From the NCBI GenBank assembly GCA_033558025.1, contig JAUCEF010000002.1, positions 310,001-374,000 on the forward strand: a DNA stretch of 64,000 nt, in the 5' to 3' direction. Source of the stretch: Phytophthora sp. 'mugwort'. Its lineage: Eukaryota; Oomycota; Peronosporomycetes; Peronosporales; Peronosporaceae. Below are positions 32,435 to 43,249 of the stretch, in pieces (position 1 is the stretch's first letter; each line of letters starts with the position of its first letter). The notes beneath the pieces are model-generated. The model did not search any database, was not told the origin of the DNA, and was given only the letters and a program-made list of their open reading frames with translations. A program made the translations under genes and the position numbers.

Positions 32435-33778
32435 TAACCCTGACTTCCGAGTAAATGAGACTAGTAAGAATGGTGACATTCTGTGGACCACGGCGGACAG
32501 CGACGACAAGGACGAACAAGGTGCAAGGATCAGCAACGCGGACGCGAAGGACAGTTAGGCAGGACGGGCTGACGCGAAGCGGGCCGACCCGCTGGCGACT
32601 CTTCTAGCCCGCCAGCTAGAAGATCGCACACACACGAAGAGCCACCGCGGGACGGATGGCAGCGAGCAATGATGACCAAGGTCTGCTAGGACGACAGGAC
32701 AGACGCGATCTTTCAACGAACGGACACGAGAGACAGCGAACAGGCGCTCGACGGCAAGCCGGAAGAGCCGCCGCAGAGCAGAGACGCCGAAGTAAGACAG
32801 TGGAGGCAGACAGTCTTTATTCCGGTATTAAGAACAGAGAACACGAAGATAGACGCCACCGGTTTGGTGGAGCGGCTTGCAGTGAACGCATCTTCAATAA
32901 CCAGTTGTAGCCTCATCCGAGTCGCTGCCCTTCACATCGCATAGCGGCTCCTGTTCAGGCTCAGGCTTGTCATGCAGTTCCAATCCTGGTTCGTGGTGAA
33001 CGTGCGGCTGCAGTTGCGGCGGATGGCGTCCTGCTGCACGAGGAGCTTCTCCATGAAAACACTTGCCATTTGCGAGGCGGTCCGGAGCTGCGTCGCCAGC
33101 GATCGCCATGTTTGTTGTTATATAACCCTTTCAGATCACAAGTGGACATTCATCCTCCCGAACCTCGTGTAGCATCCCACGCTGCCGTATCACACGACAC
33201 GCATAGGCGGATAATGACAAAATAGAGCGCCAAAATTCTTGATGATGAAGCTTCTTGAAGAGAATATGAGAAAGTGGCTTGCGATTTGTCTCTCAGCTTC
33301 CACTCTCTTCTTTCATCTTTCATTTACAGATTCTCCGGCAAGCACTCTGTTGACCTTCGCTAATACCGAGTCAGTAGCAGTGAGTGATGTGGTAACAAGG
33401 CCCAGTGCTGTGAAGTCAAGGGAGAAGTTCGACTAGAGTGTGCACTGGGGATGAAGCGCACATCTCCGCCAGGGGAGGTACGTATCGTTCGTACTGGATA
33501 TCTGCTGTAGGGATTCTAACTGTTCATTGCAATGGTGTGAGCCTCGAGGAAGCGATACTTGTAGCCTAATGAGCCGCCTATCAGGTACATCATGAATTTG
33601 GTTAAGACTGGTTGCCATCACCTGACCATACTCCGTGTTGTTAGACATTCCTTTAGGATGACACAGATGACATCCATACATTGATGGCAACAACCAAGAT
33701 TAATTATTTCTCCTCTTGTAGCTCGCAGGAACTTCGAAGGTAACTATGCATCTATACAGCAAATATAATTGGTGTCCA
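32435..33778. other. Repeat debris, possible retroelement LTR
   Basis: Between 32,560 and 33,110 the sequence is GC-rich and repetitive in style. The minus strand has a poly(A)-signal-like GAATAAAG near 32,820 and a short frame starting MAIAGDAAPDRLANGKCFHG at 33,109. This looks like the end of a retroelement coding region running into a long terminal repeat, but I could not find matching ends. The rest up to 33,778 shows nothing clear. Confidence 0.25.
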
Positions 33779-36060
33779 TTACTGAGATTTGCTCCTTTCT
33801 GTCTTGTATGCAGCATGAAGACTGCGCACTTTGAAGGGGCATTCGCCAACAACATATTCTCCCGGGAGAATTCCTACACCTGCTTCTTCTACCTCATCTA
33901 GCGTATTGGTGCAGCTCTGAATATTATGGGCAGGAAGCTCGCACTGGCTGCAATGGTAGTCATTTCTCTTCTTCGTCTGAGCAGTGGTAACCTGACTATC
34001 GAAAAAGATAGCAACTTCGGCACTCTCTTCGTCATAGTTTGGCGAAGAAGATACCGATGACTGGCGATGCGTTGAGCCCGCTGTCGAGCTTGGACACTCA
34101 CCCCGATTGTGTTTTCTTTTGCCACCTCTGATGATATCAGCCCTGTCTTTTGGACGTAATTGTGCTCGACCAGCTTGTCTGTAATTTGGAGGTGGTTTCC
34201 CTGAATCGTCCACTCAAGCTGATCTTAAAGTGGCAGCCGAATTGATACCGACCCGAACGCTTCAACCATCTTCGGTACCGCGTACGCGTCATGAAAAAAC
34301 TTCTTCACGTCCCAATTCGTTCACTGGTAGGTGCTTTTGACAAGTCGTACAAGACGGCTTGAACATGTCGATACGGCACCTTGAGCTGATCTGCCACCGT
34401 GCAGCGTGTGCATATCCCCAACGCCATGTTGACTTCGTAAAGGTGAGCACTTCCGGAGGCATTACGAGGATCGAAGGCATTGAACACATAAAAATAGGAT
34501 GCGATCCCCGGATCACTGTCTGCGAGGCCACACGCAGCTTTTCATCGTCGAAAAGCTTTTTTTGCATGAGGGGATACGTCGAAGCCAGACTCACTCCAGT
34601 CACTGACGAGCTTCTTCCGTTTCTCAAGCACTTGCACTGGACGTGCACAGTAAGCCATTAGCGACTTGAGCACTAGTTTGTTCCTTACCCCTTCCAGAGG
34701 AGACCATTGTTGTCACCGTCGACGGCACTTGTAGACCGCACTCCGAACAAAGGTAGCGGGTTACATGCTTCGACACTTTGCCCCACGACTTGGACAGCCA
34801 CGCGGATTCTTCTATCGTTGGCTTCATGTTACCGACTGCAGACCAATCCGTAGGATGGTTACCATGAAGATAGCTCCAAACCGACTCCTCCACTGACTCC
34901 TCGGCTACTAGCTTTGAGATGCCACGCGGGTACCGTGCAACGATGGCATCCGCCGCTTTGTCAAACGTTTGAGTTGATGAAGATCCTTGTAAGCCAAAAT
35001 GTCGTCTTTCACGGACTGCATGTTCAACTTCAAAGACTTAAACTTATCCATCATGTTGAACGAGTATGGACGCAGCAAAACTTCAGATGCACTTGCAATC
35101 CCAAACGTCGCAATAGCGCCTGTGCTCCTAGTTGTTTTCCGCGATCACAGAAGGCTGGCCTACCATGCAAATTCACGCCAGCCACGATGCAATTACAGAA
35201 GAACCATGCAAAATTATCAATGGTCTCTTTGTGAACGTACGCCACTGCAACCGGAACCGTTTTCTTCTCTCCGTCTCTGCTTAACGTTAGACAGATTCCG
35301 TTGTAGAGAGCGTCCTTCATGTGTGTGCCATCGCATTCCCACACCGGCAAAAGCGAATCTTGCACACACGCAACACTCCCTAGCGATACGAAGGCACGAA
35401 AGCATCTGCCTCATGAATCCAACTGACAGCACACGCGTGAACCTGCGTTTAACTTCGCAAACTGCTTCAGGAAACTACGGAGACGCCCGTATTCAGCGAC
35501 GGGGTCGACTTTCCGCAAAGGCTTTGTATTCTGAATGTAGCGGTAAAGCAGAGCAGACTGCTTGTGCGGATCGATCCCATGTCTCGCCTTCATATTGTTT
35601 ACCACTCGGGCCTTGGACGTGCTGTGGCCGTCAACAACCGCAGCATCAAAACCAGGTTGCTCCAGCAATAATTCGCTCTTCATCTCCGCGATGCTGCTGC
35701 AAAATTGAACATGTTGAAGATGCATAACCGAAATGTACCACGATTCGTCAGGAACGTGTGAAAGTTTTGTTTTTGGCTTTTTCGAGTCTTCTTGTGCGGA
35801 TCTGTGCTAGTCTGCGCTGCCCTTTTCCGAGATAGAGCTATAAACCATTTACAGCCCCCTTCCGCGCCGGAGCACAACCACTTCTTGTGATTCCCACCGC
35901 CCTTGTTCCACTTTATATTCTTGTTAGAGATAAACGCATAGGCGCGGATAAACACACCAGCAAGCTTCAAGTCTGCAAAATGAATGTGTAGTTTAGGCTC
36001 ATCACATCCGAAGCGAGACACCAAGTCGATCTTGGCAAGTGAGCCTTGCATCGCGCTCAT
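33779..36060 (-). pseudogene. Mutator-like (MULE) transposase, broken
   Basis: From right to left on the minus strand, a FAR1/FLYWCH-like DNA-binding start lies at 36,060-35,680 (WLCSGAEGGCKWFIALSRKR). A region at 35,725-35,411 has RYIQNTKPLRKVDPVAEYGR. The MULE catalytic region at 35,365-35,051 has VWECDGTHMKDALYNGICL and DNFAWFFCNCI. A helical part lies at 34,893-34,624. A SWIM-type zinc finger (CTRCTVADQLKVPYRHVQAV) is near 34,380-34,440. A tail at 34,213-33,779 contains a cysteine knuckle (CSQCELPAHNIQSC). Frames change between pieces and stops occur, so it is inactive. No terminal repeats were identified. The architecture fits oomycete MULEs. Confidence 0.75.
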
Positions 36061-36787
36061 CTCGAGCTGCGTTTTCTTTTAATGAACAGAGGTTTCAACT
36101 TTATGTGGCTCTAAACTAAAAATATCCAATTAAACACGCCCAAACTGCTTGTGACCCCTCCTGATAACCTTGTCCTTTTGTTGTGGTACCCTGGTGATAA
36201 TCATCCTCCTGAGTGTGCAGGAGACGGGTATCTGCAGCCCCGTGTTGTCGTAACCATACCATAAAATATCCGACTAGCGGACCTCTCCGGTCTGTACCAT
36301 AACAACGGTACATTTAACAAGGAAGGTCCGGTGTACAGTACAGACTGCCATACTGCTTAAGGTTAGGGGAGTCATCATAAGATGCGAAAGGGAAGTAGAA
36401 AGCCTATTTAGCCTCAGTTTATAGGGTGAAGGAAATCGTCTGAAACGGCCTGTGGGCTTCAAAAAAACGCAGCTAATCAAAACTATGCAATTTAGCCTGA
36501 GCGACATGTGCGCTCGAGACGGTCAAATCAAAAGTGAGCCCCAGATTTCCGTGGAGGGGTTCACTATTAGGAGTAGCAATTCAGCCATCTACGTCTGTGT
36601 CTCCTTATTGGCCGATTATCCCCCTATCAAACCTTGCCACATAGGTTTATAAGACACGCGGCCATTCAGTGGCTGGCAGCTTCAACGCAACTCCGCTTTT
36701 GAGCACGCTGCCCTCAATCTTACTTTTTTATAGCTACTGCGCAGGTATCCGGTGCGCTGACCGTGCAGCCATCAGCTCAAGCCTCCC
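36061..36787. other. Spacer, no gene seen
   Basis: No convincing coding frame or repeat is visible between the MULE relic and the simple-sequence tract. MULE terminal repeats would be expected to lie here but are not evident. Confidence 0.4.
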
Positions 36788-36824
36788 GACCCCCGACCCC
36801 CCCCCCCCCCCAACACACACACAC
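36788..36824. repeat. Simple-sequence tract: poly-C then CA repeat
   Basis: A run of about 15 C residues is followed by six CA repeats, directly before the tRNA-like sequence. Such tracts are unstable and may be variable between isolates. Confidence 0.9.
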
Positions 36825-36895
36825 AGTAACGTAGCTCAATGGGAAGAGTGATGGGCTACCGCCTGGAGATGCCTGTTCAATTCGGGCGGTCACTA
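36825..36895 (+). repeat. tRNA-like sequence with pol III A and B boxes (SINE or tRNA pseudogene)
   Basis: An A-box-like TAGCTCAATGGG (36,832-36,843) and a perfect B-box core GTTCAATTC (36,875-36,883) are spaced as in a tRNA gene. The D arm folds (GCTC with GAGT) and the T arm folds (GCCTG with CGGGC). The acceptor stem AGTAACG/GGTCACT has two mismatches, and the anticodon stem does not form. It is therefore not a working tRNA. A tRNA-derived SINE head or a decayed tRNA is the best reading. Confidence 0.45.
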
Positions 36896-37084
36896 TTTTA
36901 TCAAGATGGGTATGGATTCGGTGTCGTGTCGCGCCGTGGCTGCTCCTGCGGCTGCTATCGCTCCTGCTTCTGTTACCGTTCCTATTGCTGCAGCCACTTT
37001 CGTGCCGCCACTGCCTCTGCCGCGTCTGCAGTACTGATGCTGGAAAAGGGTGGGGTTCGTACATGAATTAATTCTGCCTTACTG

Positions 37085-39107
37085 ACTACCTACCTCTAGC
37101 ACATCTTGCGTGTATCCAGGAGCAGGGTCAACGTTGACAGCGGTATGCAGTAGATATTGTTGCCGCATGATCTTCGCGTTCAGGTCGCCCGAGCGGTGGA
37201 AATGCGCAAGTGCTTGAGAACTGCGCCGAAGCCGCGCGAGCTGATCTTACGTGCTGACAGGAATGCAAGAATGGCTTCCTCCCCTCGCTGGCCCAAGCCC
37301 AGGACGCGGTCACGGTAGTCCGGCGCATTCAAGTCGAGCGTGAACCCGTCCTCCAAGAACAGCTTCATGAAGGCGACTAGCAGTTTGACGTCCGACTTTT
37401 GCTGCTACGAGATCGGAGCCTTCCACATCGGTGGCTCCTGAGCGTACCACGCGAACCACGTTGCGTGAAGGTGAGCCACAGCAGTACGTCTGCGTTTGGG
37501 CTTGTTGGGATCTTGGCTTGGCTCTTGCTGACGCTTGTTTTGCTTATCTTGTGCTGTCTTTCCTTCCAGCTTAGCTTCTAGGTTATCCAGGCGAACATCT
37601 TGACCCTTGATGTGCTCTAGTAAATGATTAATCACACTACGCTGATGGTCGATAATCTTGCTCTCGTTACTTGGATGCTTGTGCGGTGGGCTGGTTTGTT
37701 CGTGCCCTTGGCTTGGCTTGGTGCTTGCATTTCCACAGGTAGCAAGGTGCGACGGCCACGCTAGAAGCTCACACACAGATGCTCCCGCATTCTCAGCAGC
37801 CGACTCCAAACGCTTGACGGCAGGACCATCCGGCTGAACCTTCTTCATTGCTGGGTAGTGCAACATGAGGTAGGCTGTGAGGACGTCGTTGCTTGCTGAC
37901 TGAGGTTGTACTTGAAGCTTCCTATCTTATAGCAGGTCACGAACAGCGAGCGTGGGACAGCGGCGATTTTCTCGTGCGTTTCAGCATCAAACGGCTTCAA
38001 GTTCTGAGGCTTGATCTCGGCCGTCATGGCGTGCCCGCTGAGTGACTTACTAATCATGTGATCTTCTCGACTTCTGTTGAAAATGTATTGAAACCCTTGT
38101 TTGTCGTACTCATGTTCCAGGCTCCTCGGTCGAAGATCCAGCGCTCTGTGAGTCGATCACATCCGTTGACGTGCTGCGCACCACCACGGCGGAACAAGTG
38201 CAACGTAAGCGAGGCTTGGACACCGGCAACACCGTCCACGTGGTCAAGGAGACGATTGACGTGGGAGTATATCGTCTGCGTGGTATCGATAGACACAGGA
38301 GCCGCGGAAGCTGGAGCAGCGGCGGCCTCGAGCGCAGCGAACTCGTCGGGGTGATTCAAGACTTCCAACAGCGGCGTCGAAGGCGCCAGCCCCGGGAGCT
38401 CGGGGAGGTTGTCAATCAAGGCGACGCACGGTGCTATTTGCGTGATGAGCGCTAATTCGATCGCGTGTAGGGGGGCATGTGATAATGTCGGCGTCTGGAA
38501 ACAGCGACAGCCCCTGTTCTTCGGACGTCTTCATGCGAATAAAGCGGACGAAGAACACGCCCGCTGCGTCGACAGAGAGGTCAGCTTGCGGACGAGCGAC
38601 GAATCCGAAGCTCGCCCAAATAGGTACCACAGCATACACAGCAACGCTGCGTCTTGATAGTCATTAAAGGAACATGCATTCTGATACAAATACAGCAGCA
38701 TCTTCTTTAGATCGCTCTTTGAGCATGGGGGGTGGTGCGATGTTGACTACCTTTTCGTCTTGCTTCATACAGAAGCTGTCCAGCATCCTCCCCATGCAAA
38801 ATAGCTTTGCTTCCACAATGTGTCGTTGGGCAGGGAAGAGCTCGAACAGCCACGTCTTACTCTGTCGGTAGTATTGCATTGCAGTATTCCGGGCAAGTGA
38901 CTTGCCGTTTTTGCCCTCGTTAAAAGCAAAATACATACCAAACTTATCCAAAACGACCACAAAACAGTTACCTGTAGTATCCTGCTCAATGCAGCGCTTA
39001 ACATATTCAAACTCTACATTTTCGCTTTTTACAAAGGTCTTGAAAGTCTTGACAGCTGCTTCCTTTGCTTGCTTCGTGTTGCCAGGCTTAAGCTCGTCTA
39101 AGCCCAT
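37085..39107 (-). pseudogene. Crypton-like tyrosine recombinase, frameshifted
   Basis: The minus strand encodes a recombinase-like protein in several frames. The N-terminal core-binding part starts at ATG 39,107 (MGLDELKPGNTKQAKEAAVK) and continues with KSLARNTAMQYYRQSKTWLF. A catalytic part at 38,419-38,054 contains the H-x-x-R box HLFRRGGAQHVNG, then ERWIFDRGAWNMS. At 38,057-37,405 lie a helical region and a coiled coil (HLLEHIKGQDVRLDNLEAKL), then WFAWYAQEPPMWKA. A C-terminal region follows (MKLFLEDGFTLDL, then IMRQQYLLHTAVNV). The HxxR box with RRGGA is typical of tyrosine recombinases, and the set resembles Crypton-type proteins common in Phytophthora. The catalytic Tyr is not clear. Breaks between frames make it a pseudogene. 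Identification is by motif and memory. Confidence 0.5.
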
Positions 39108-39209
39108 ACTGGATGGATTGGTCGGAAAGGCTGCAAATATGCAAGTGATACGCTCATAACTTGTAATTTGAATGGTGATACACATATTTTTCTTGTCCCT
39201 CTGACCCAA

Positions 39210-40580
39210 TACGTCGGAATGGCTGGCGTAGATGACCTATCTAACCCTAACCAAAAGGATAGGTCAAAACGTTTTGACAAACATCATCTGATTGGTTGTT
39301 TATAAATAAAATTCGACGATTGACCATATATGAGCAACTATATTTAATACAAACATTAAGTAAGGTCGGATAAGTGGTCATATTCATTCATACCCAGCCG
39401 AAGCAATCGTGAAGCAACAGCAAGCCCCAAGATTAGATTAGCCCTCGCTATCGTAGCCCACGCCGCAGTGCTCCACGCGACCAGATATCTCCAATTCGCT
39501 ACGCCACAGCATAGTTGCGCAAGGAACGCAGTTGCCAGGCGTCGTGCATATTTCGTGTTAGGGTAGTATATATATTAGGGCAATTGGCAGCTGTAGCCAG
39601 CGGAACACCACCACCTGATCAGGGTAGGACCGCCGCGCTGACGAACGCTGTAACCGTTGAGGAGTGGCAGCTTACAGACTGTTCTCCGCTACGCGAGAAA
39701 AAAAAAGGATTGTCCGCGAAGCTGAGGTGACAGGGACGTCGACGCAAGCGGATATGACCACGGGCTTCACTCCGAACTGCCTGGACTGCCAGAAATGAAC
39801 ATATTTGAACATATTGGACCGCAGCTCTCGCTACCCTCCTTTGATGTGGACAACTAACCTACGTATCAATAGTTGGCATGACGAATCTCTTAAGAGCGCT
39901 CTACCGACGTTTGCTCGCCCAGGTGTCGCTATAAAGTGTGTAATTCTGAAAAAAAAAAATAGAAGAGTGTGTCATTCTTTGCAAATTAGGGGAAATTTCG
40001 TGTGCTGAGTGTTGTCCAATTTATTTAATAACTATTTTCGATTTTCACTTGTAACCTGCAAATACTTAAAAAGTATTTTTTTGTGCCGGACCTTTTTCTC
40101 GTATCGAGCGAGCAACTTCTATAATACCGGTAAGCTCACAGTTGTCCGCCGGTACTGAAGTATCTGATACTGAATGCGATTTGCGTGACGCGCAGCGCAT
40201 CGTGAAGCCATCTGTGACGTGTTCACCCAATGCGGCATTGCATTCAGTGGTGAATGGAAGCATCTCGGAAACGACGACAACCAGAAACAATAGCAATGGG
40301 ACACGACTACTGCTGTGCCAGCACAGACTGGAGAGACAGCCCAGAGAGAAGTCACCACTAGGGACAAGCCCCGTACAACCACCGGACCAGAAGGAACCGG
40401 CGTTGCTAACCAGACTCAGGTTCAATCAGACATCTAGTCGCCGATAAAGATCAAATAGAACAGCTGCCTCACACATCTCGGAAACGGTCATCCGTCGGGT
40501 GGGGGCTTCGTCGTTGCTGGTTCATTGATCACTTCGCGATTTGTCTTCGACCACTGAAGCTCAAGACGAAGATTAACAAC
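39210..40580. other. Intergenic region, no supported gene
   Basis: A plus-strand frame at 40,142-40,444 (Asn/Thr/Ser-rich) has no recognisable motif, and I do not call it. The part before 40,581 should carry the promoter of the dioxygenase gene. A short telomere-like CTAACCCTAACC lies near 39,240 and is probably accidental. Confidence 0.4.
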
Positions 40581-41711
40581 ATGATTATACAACCCATTCA
40601 ACTGACGCCGATCCAAGTGCCCAAATACTCCGCCGTCGACTTCGGCGCTGCCATCTCCAACGTCGACCTCGAGAACCTCACAGACAACGACTTTGGCATC
40701 ATCCGCAATGCGCTGTACAACTCGCACGTCGTCGTGCTCAAGAACCAGCAGGGCGTCTCTGCTCAGGCGCAGTACGAGCTGACGAAGCGCTTCGATCCGG
40801 CCTCTTCGACCTATGGCCACGGCAAGACGCTCGACGTCAAGCGCTCCGTGCTACACCCGGATCTGAAGACGGTCCCGCACCAACCGCAAGTCCAGATCAT
40901 TGGACATGGACACTACGACGAGTACGAAGGACTCAAGGACTTTACGCTCAAGCATCCGCATCACAAGATGTTTCACAAGACTGCTATCCTCGAAGAGGAT
41001 GACCTTGACTTTACCCGCTTCTACCGCTGGCATATCGATGCTGCGCTGTATGCACTCAACCCGCCAAAAGTAACTACTCTCCTCGCGGTGCAGGTGCCTA
41101 CTGGACGCCGTCAAACTCTTCGTTACGACGACGGGACGGGTGACGAGTTGGATGTCTCACTCGGCGCCACTGCGTTTGTGTCTGGCCAGAACATGTACGA
41201 GCTCCTATCCGATGATGATAAAGCGTTTGTGCGGGGTGCCAAGGTTGAGTATGCACCGCACCCGTACGTGTGGATGTCGCCTGCGCGCTCACGCTCGGAT
41301 GGTCTTGGTATCGTGTCTGAAGGACTTGAGCTGCGTCTGGACCAATTACCGCCTATCGACAAGAAGGACATTAAGATCCTGCCCATGTGCTGGAAGAATC
41401 CAGTGGCCGGCAAGCTCGCGCTCCAGATCCACCCTAGTGCCATTCTCGCTATCCAGCTTCCGGACGGGAGCAAGATGACCGACCTGGAGGAGGTGCGTGA
41501 ATTGGTCCATCGCTTGCAGCGTCCGGCCATTGCTCCCAAGTACGTGTATGCCCACGACTGGGAAGAGGGGGATTTGGTATTATTCAACAATCAGGGCGTC
41601 ATTCATTCAGTCGTGGGTGCGTTTGGCCCAGACGAGAAGAGACTGTTCCGCCAATGCAACCTTGCTAGCAGCGAAGGTGTCATGGGTCCGGACGGAACAT
41701 TATACGAGTAA
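40581..41711 (+). CDS. xanA: TauD-family Fe(II)/2-oxoglutarate dioxygenase, xanthine dioxygenase (XanA)-like
   Basis: An intronless gene encodes 376 residues. The iron-binding triad is visible as H151 and D153 in RWHIDAAL and H342 in GVIHSVVGAF. A 2-oxoglutarate-binding Arg follows in DEKRLFRQCNLAS. Blocks such as RQTLRYDDGTGDELDVSLG, VEYAPHPYVWMS and HDWEEGDLVLFNN agree with the fungal XanA branch, which hydroxylates xanthine to uric acid without molybdenum. The length also fits (XanA is about 370 residues). Substrate specificity is inferred; other TauD relatives act on taurine or herbicides. It is presumably cytosolic, with no leader seen. The neighbours are unrelated. Confidence 0.65.
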   Translation: MIIQPIQLTPIQVPKYSAVDFGAAISNVDLENLTDNDFGIIRNALYNSHVVVLKNQQGVSAQAQYELTKRFDPASSTYGHGKTLDVKRSVLHPDLKTVPHQPQVQIIGHGHYDEYEGLKDFTLKHPHHKMFHKTAILEEDDLDFTRFYRWHIDAALYALNPPKVTTLLAVQVPTGRRQTLRYDDGTGDELDVSLGATAFVSGQNMYELLSDDDKAFVRGAKVEYAPHPYVWMSPARSRSDGLGIVSEGLELRLDQLPPIDKKDIKILPMCWKNPVAGKLALQIHPSAILAIQLPDGSKMTDLEEVRELVHRLQRPAIAPKYVYAHDWEEGDLVLFNNQGVIHSVVGAFGPDEKRLFRQCNLASSEGVMGPDGTLYE

Positions 41712-41939
41712 GCGCTAAGTTTTACGAAATGCATCATTTCACTAGTCGGACCACGCACTCGCATAACAACGCTGGAATGATTTTATCCTGCTTACATTGC
41801 TTTCTCCTTGTTGGCGGCAGTTGTTGTTATTTTATGTTAAGTTTCGGTAATGTGAATGGACTATTGTTTTGTGTCCCGAGAGCCGCTTTGCAAACGGAGT
41901 AGATATGGATTTAATGAAGAATTCACCGGTGCTCCCATG

Positions 41940-42884
41940 TTACGGCATCGGGGGCGATGCCGTCGGCAGCAGCTTAATGTTCTGTCCGATAAACGTCAGC
42001 GAGAAGACAGGACACAGCTTTTTGGCCTGGATGCCGGTGAACGCGACACCGAGATTCCGCCCGTTCACGTAGAAGTTCAGTCGGCCGTATTCCATATCCA
42101 GCAGCACCCCGACTACATCTCCATCCTTGCATGGGTCCGCATAGTACTCAATCGAGTCGTGGAACTTGTGTCCGGTGGCGCACGAGATGCCCCAGAACAC
42201 TCCACGACTCAAGACGCTGCTGTTGAGCGCCAGATCCGCTGCCGCCACGCCGACAAACACTCCGTCTCCACCGCGTGCACTCTGCAGCTTCACCTCCCAG
42301 TACTTTATGCCACACGCCACCTCGCAGTTGCCCAGAACGGAGCCGCAGCCCTTGGCCACCTGCACCGCGCGCGTGTTGTCTTCCTGCAGCAGCATGTAGA
42401 ACGAGCACTTTTTCTTGTCAAACTGCACCATGGGCGTCTGTAGCACCAGCACTGGGTGCTCAGGACCAGCACCAATGGTGCACTCTCCTAGCTTGAGATG
42501 CGGCTGGATCTCGTGTTTGCTTACGCTGTCCGTCTGCACAAGCGCGACGGCGATATTAGGGCCGAGCTCCAGCTGGCGGCGCACGGCGTCTACCATCTCC
42601 TGGCCCGAGCTCGTCAGTGCGAAGGGAAGCGAGAACTTGACATGCTGCGTCTTGGACAGCGCGTAGAATGTAAAGACCGGCACGGCCGCCACCAAGTCCG
42701 CGTGGACATAGGCGTGTCCCCAGGGGAACTCAACATGCGCGAAGCCCTGGCGCGCGCTAGGGCTCGTGCCCTCGGGAGACGCGGCGCTCTGCGGCTCGTC
42801 GTCGTCGTCGTGCAGCGATCCGTAGCCAAAGGGCGTTGCCACGCGCTGCAGCGGCGGGGTGCCCGTAACTTGAGATGCCATCAT
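41940..42884 (-). CDS. SPRY-domain protein
   Basis: An intronless gene encodes 314 residues from ATG 42,884 (MMASQVTGTPPLQRVATPFG). After a Pro/Ser and acidic start (HDDDDEPQ), the middle region is of unknown type. The C-terminal half is a SPRY fold, with GIKYWEVKLQSARGGDGVFV, GVFWGISCATGHKFH, VVGVLLDMEYGRLNFYVNGR and CPVFSLTFIGQNI. SPRY modules bind partner proteins, often as adaptors of ubiquitin ligases. No RING or SOCS box is seen, so the role is open. An upstream in-frame ATG at 42,980 would add 32 residues; I prefer the double ATG at 42,884. Confidence 0.8.
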   Translation of the reverse strand: MMASQVTGTPPLQRVATPFGYGSLHDDDDEPQSAASPEGTSPSARQGFAHVEFPWGHAYVHADLVAAVPVFTFYALSKTQHVKFSLPFALTSSGQEMVDAVRRQLELGPNIAVALVQTDSVSKHEIQPHLKLGECTIGAGPEHPVLVLQTPMVQFDKKKCSFYMLLQEDNTRAVQVAKGCGSVLGNCEVACGIKYWEVKLQSARGGDGVFVGVAAADLALNSSVLSRGVFWGISCATGHKFHDSIEYYADPCKDGDVVGVLLDMEYGRLNFYVNGRNLGVAFTGIQAKKLCPVFSLTFIGQNIKLLPTASPPMP

Positions 42885-43249
42885 CTTGTCTTGCTGTGCT
42901 TGAAGCGGTTGATCGATGCTACTGAAGTGTCGCTTGTCGATGCCCCTCTGCGCCAGACAGTACTTAAGCGGGGAATACATTTCGGTAGACAAGCAAAGAC
43001 ACGAAACGACACCCTTCAACAGTTAATTGCGTTCACAGGTGCGCTTTCCACTGTCCGTCTTATAGATATTACACCTCCTGTCATCTTCTATTTGCCTTTC
43101 TTCCATCAAGCCTTCCGAATCGCATACCCTTATTGAAGTGGTAACCCCGCTGGTTGAAGCTCCAGCACATACAAACTGCAAGTCATCTGCTTCGCTTCTC
43201 TTGGCGCATTCACTCTGTGCCCCGATCTGATAAATCCTCTTGGCATCTA

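Noticed and set aside
39236..39256. Telomere-like CTAACCCTAACC
   Set aside because: Only one and a half units; not enough to claim an interstitial telomere array.
40142..40447. Open frame of 101 codons rich in Asn, Thr and Ser
   Set aside because: No motif, overlaps an equally long frame on the other strand, and lies in a repeat-like intergenic region.
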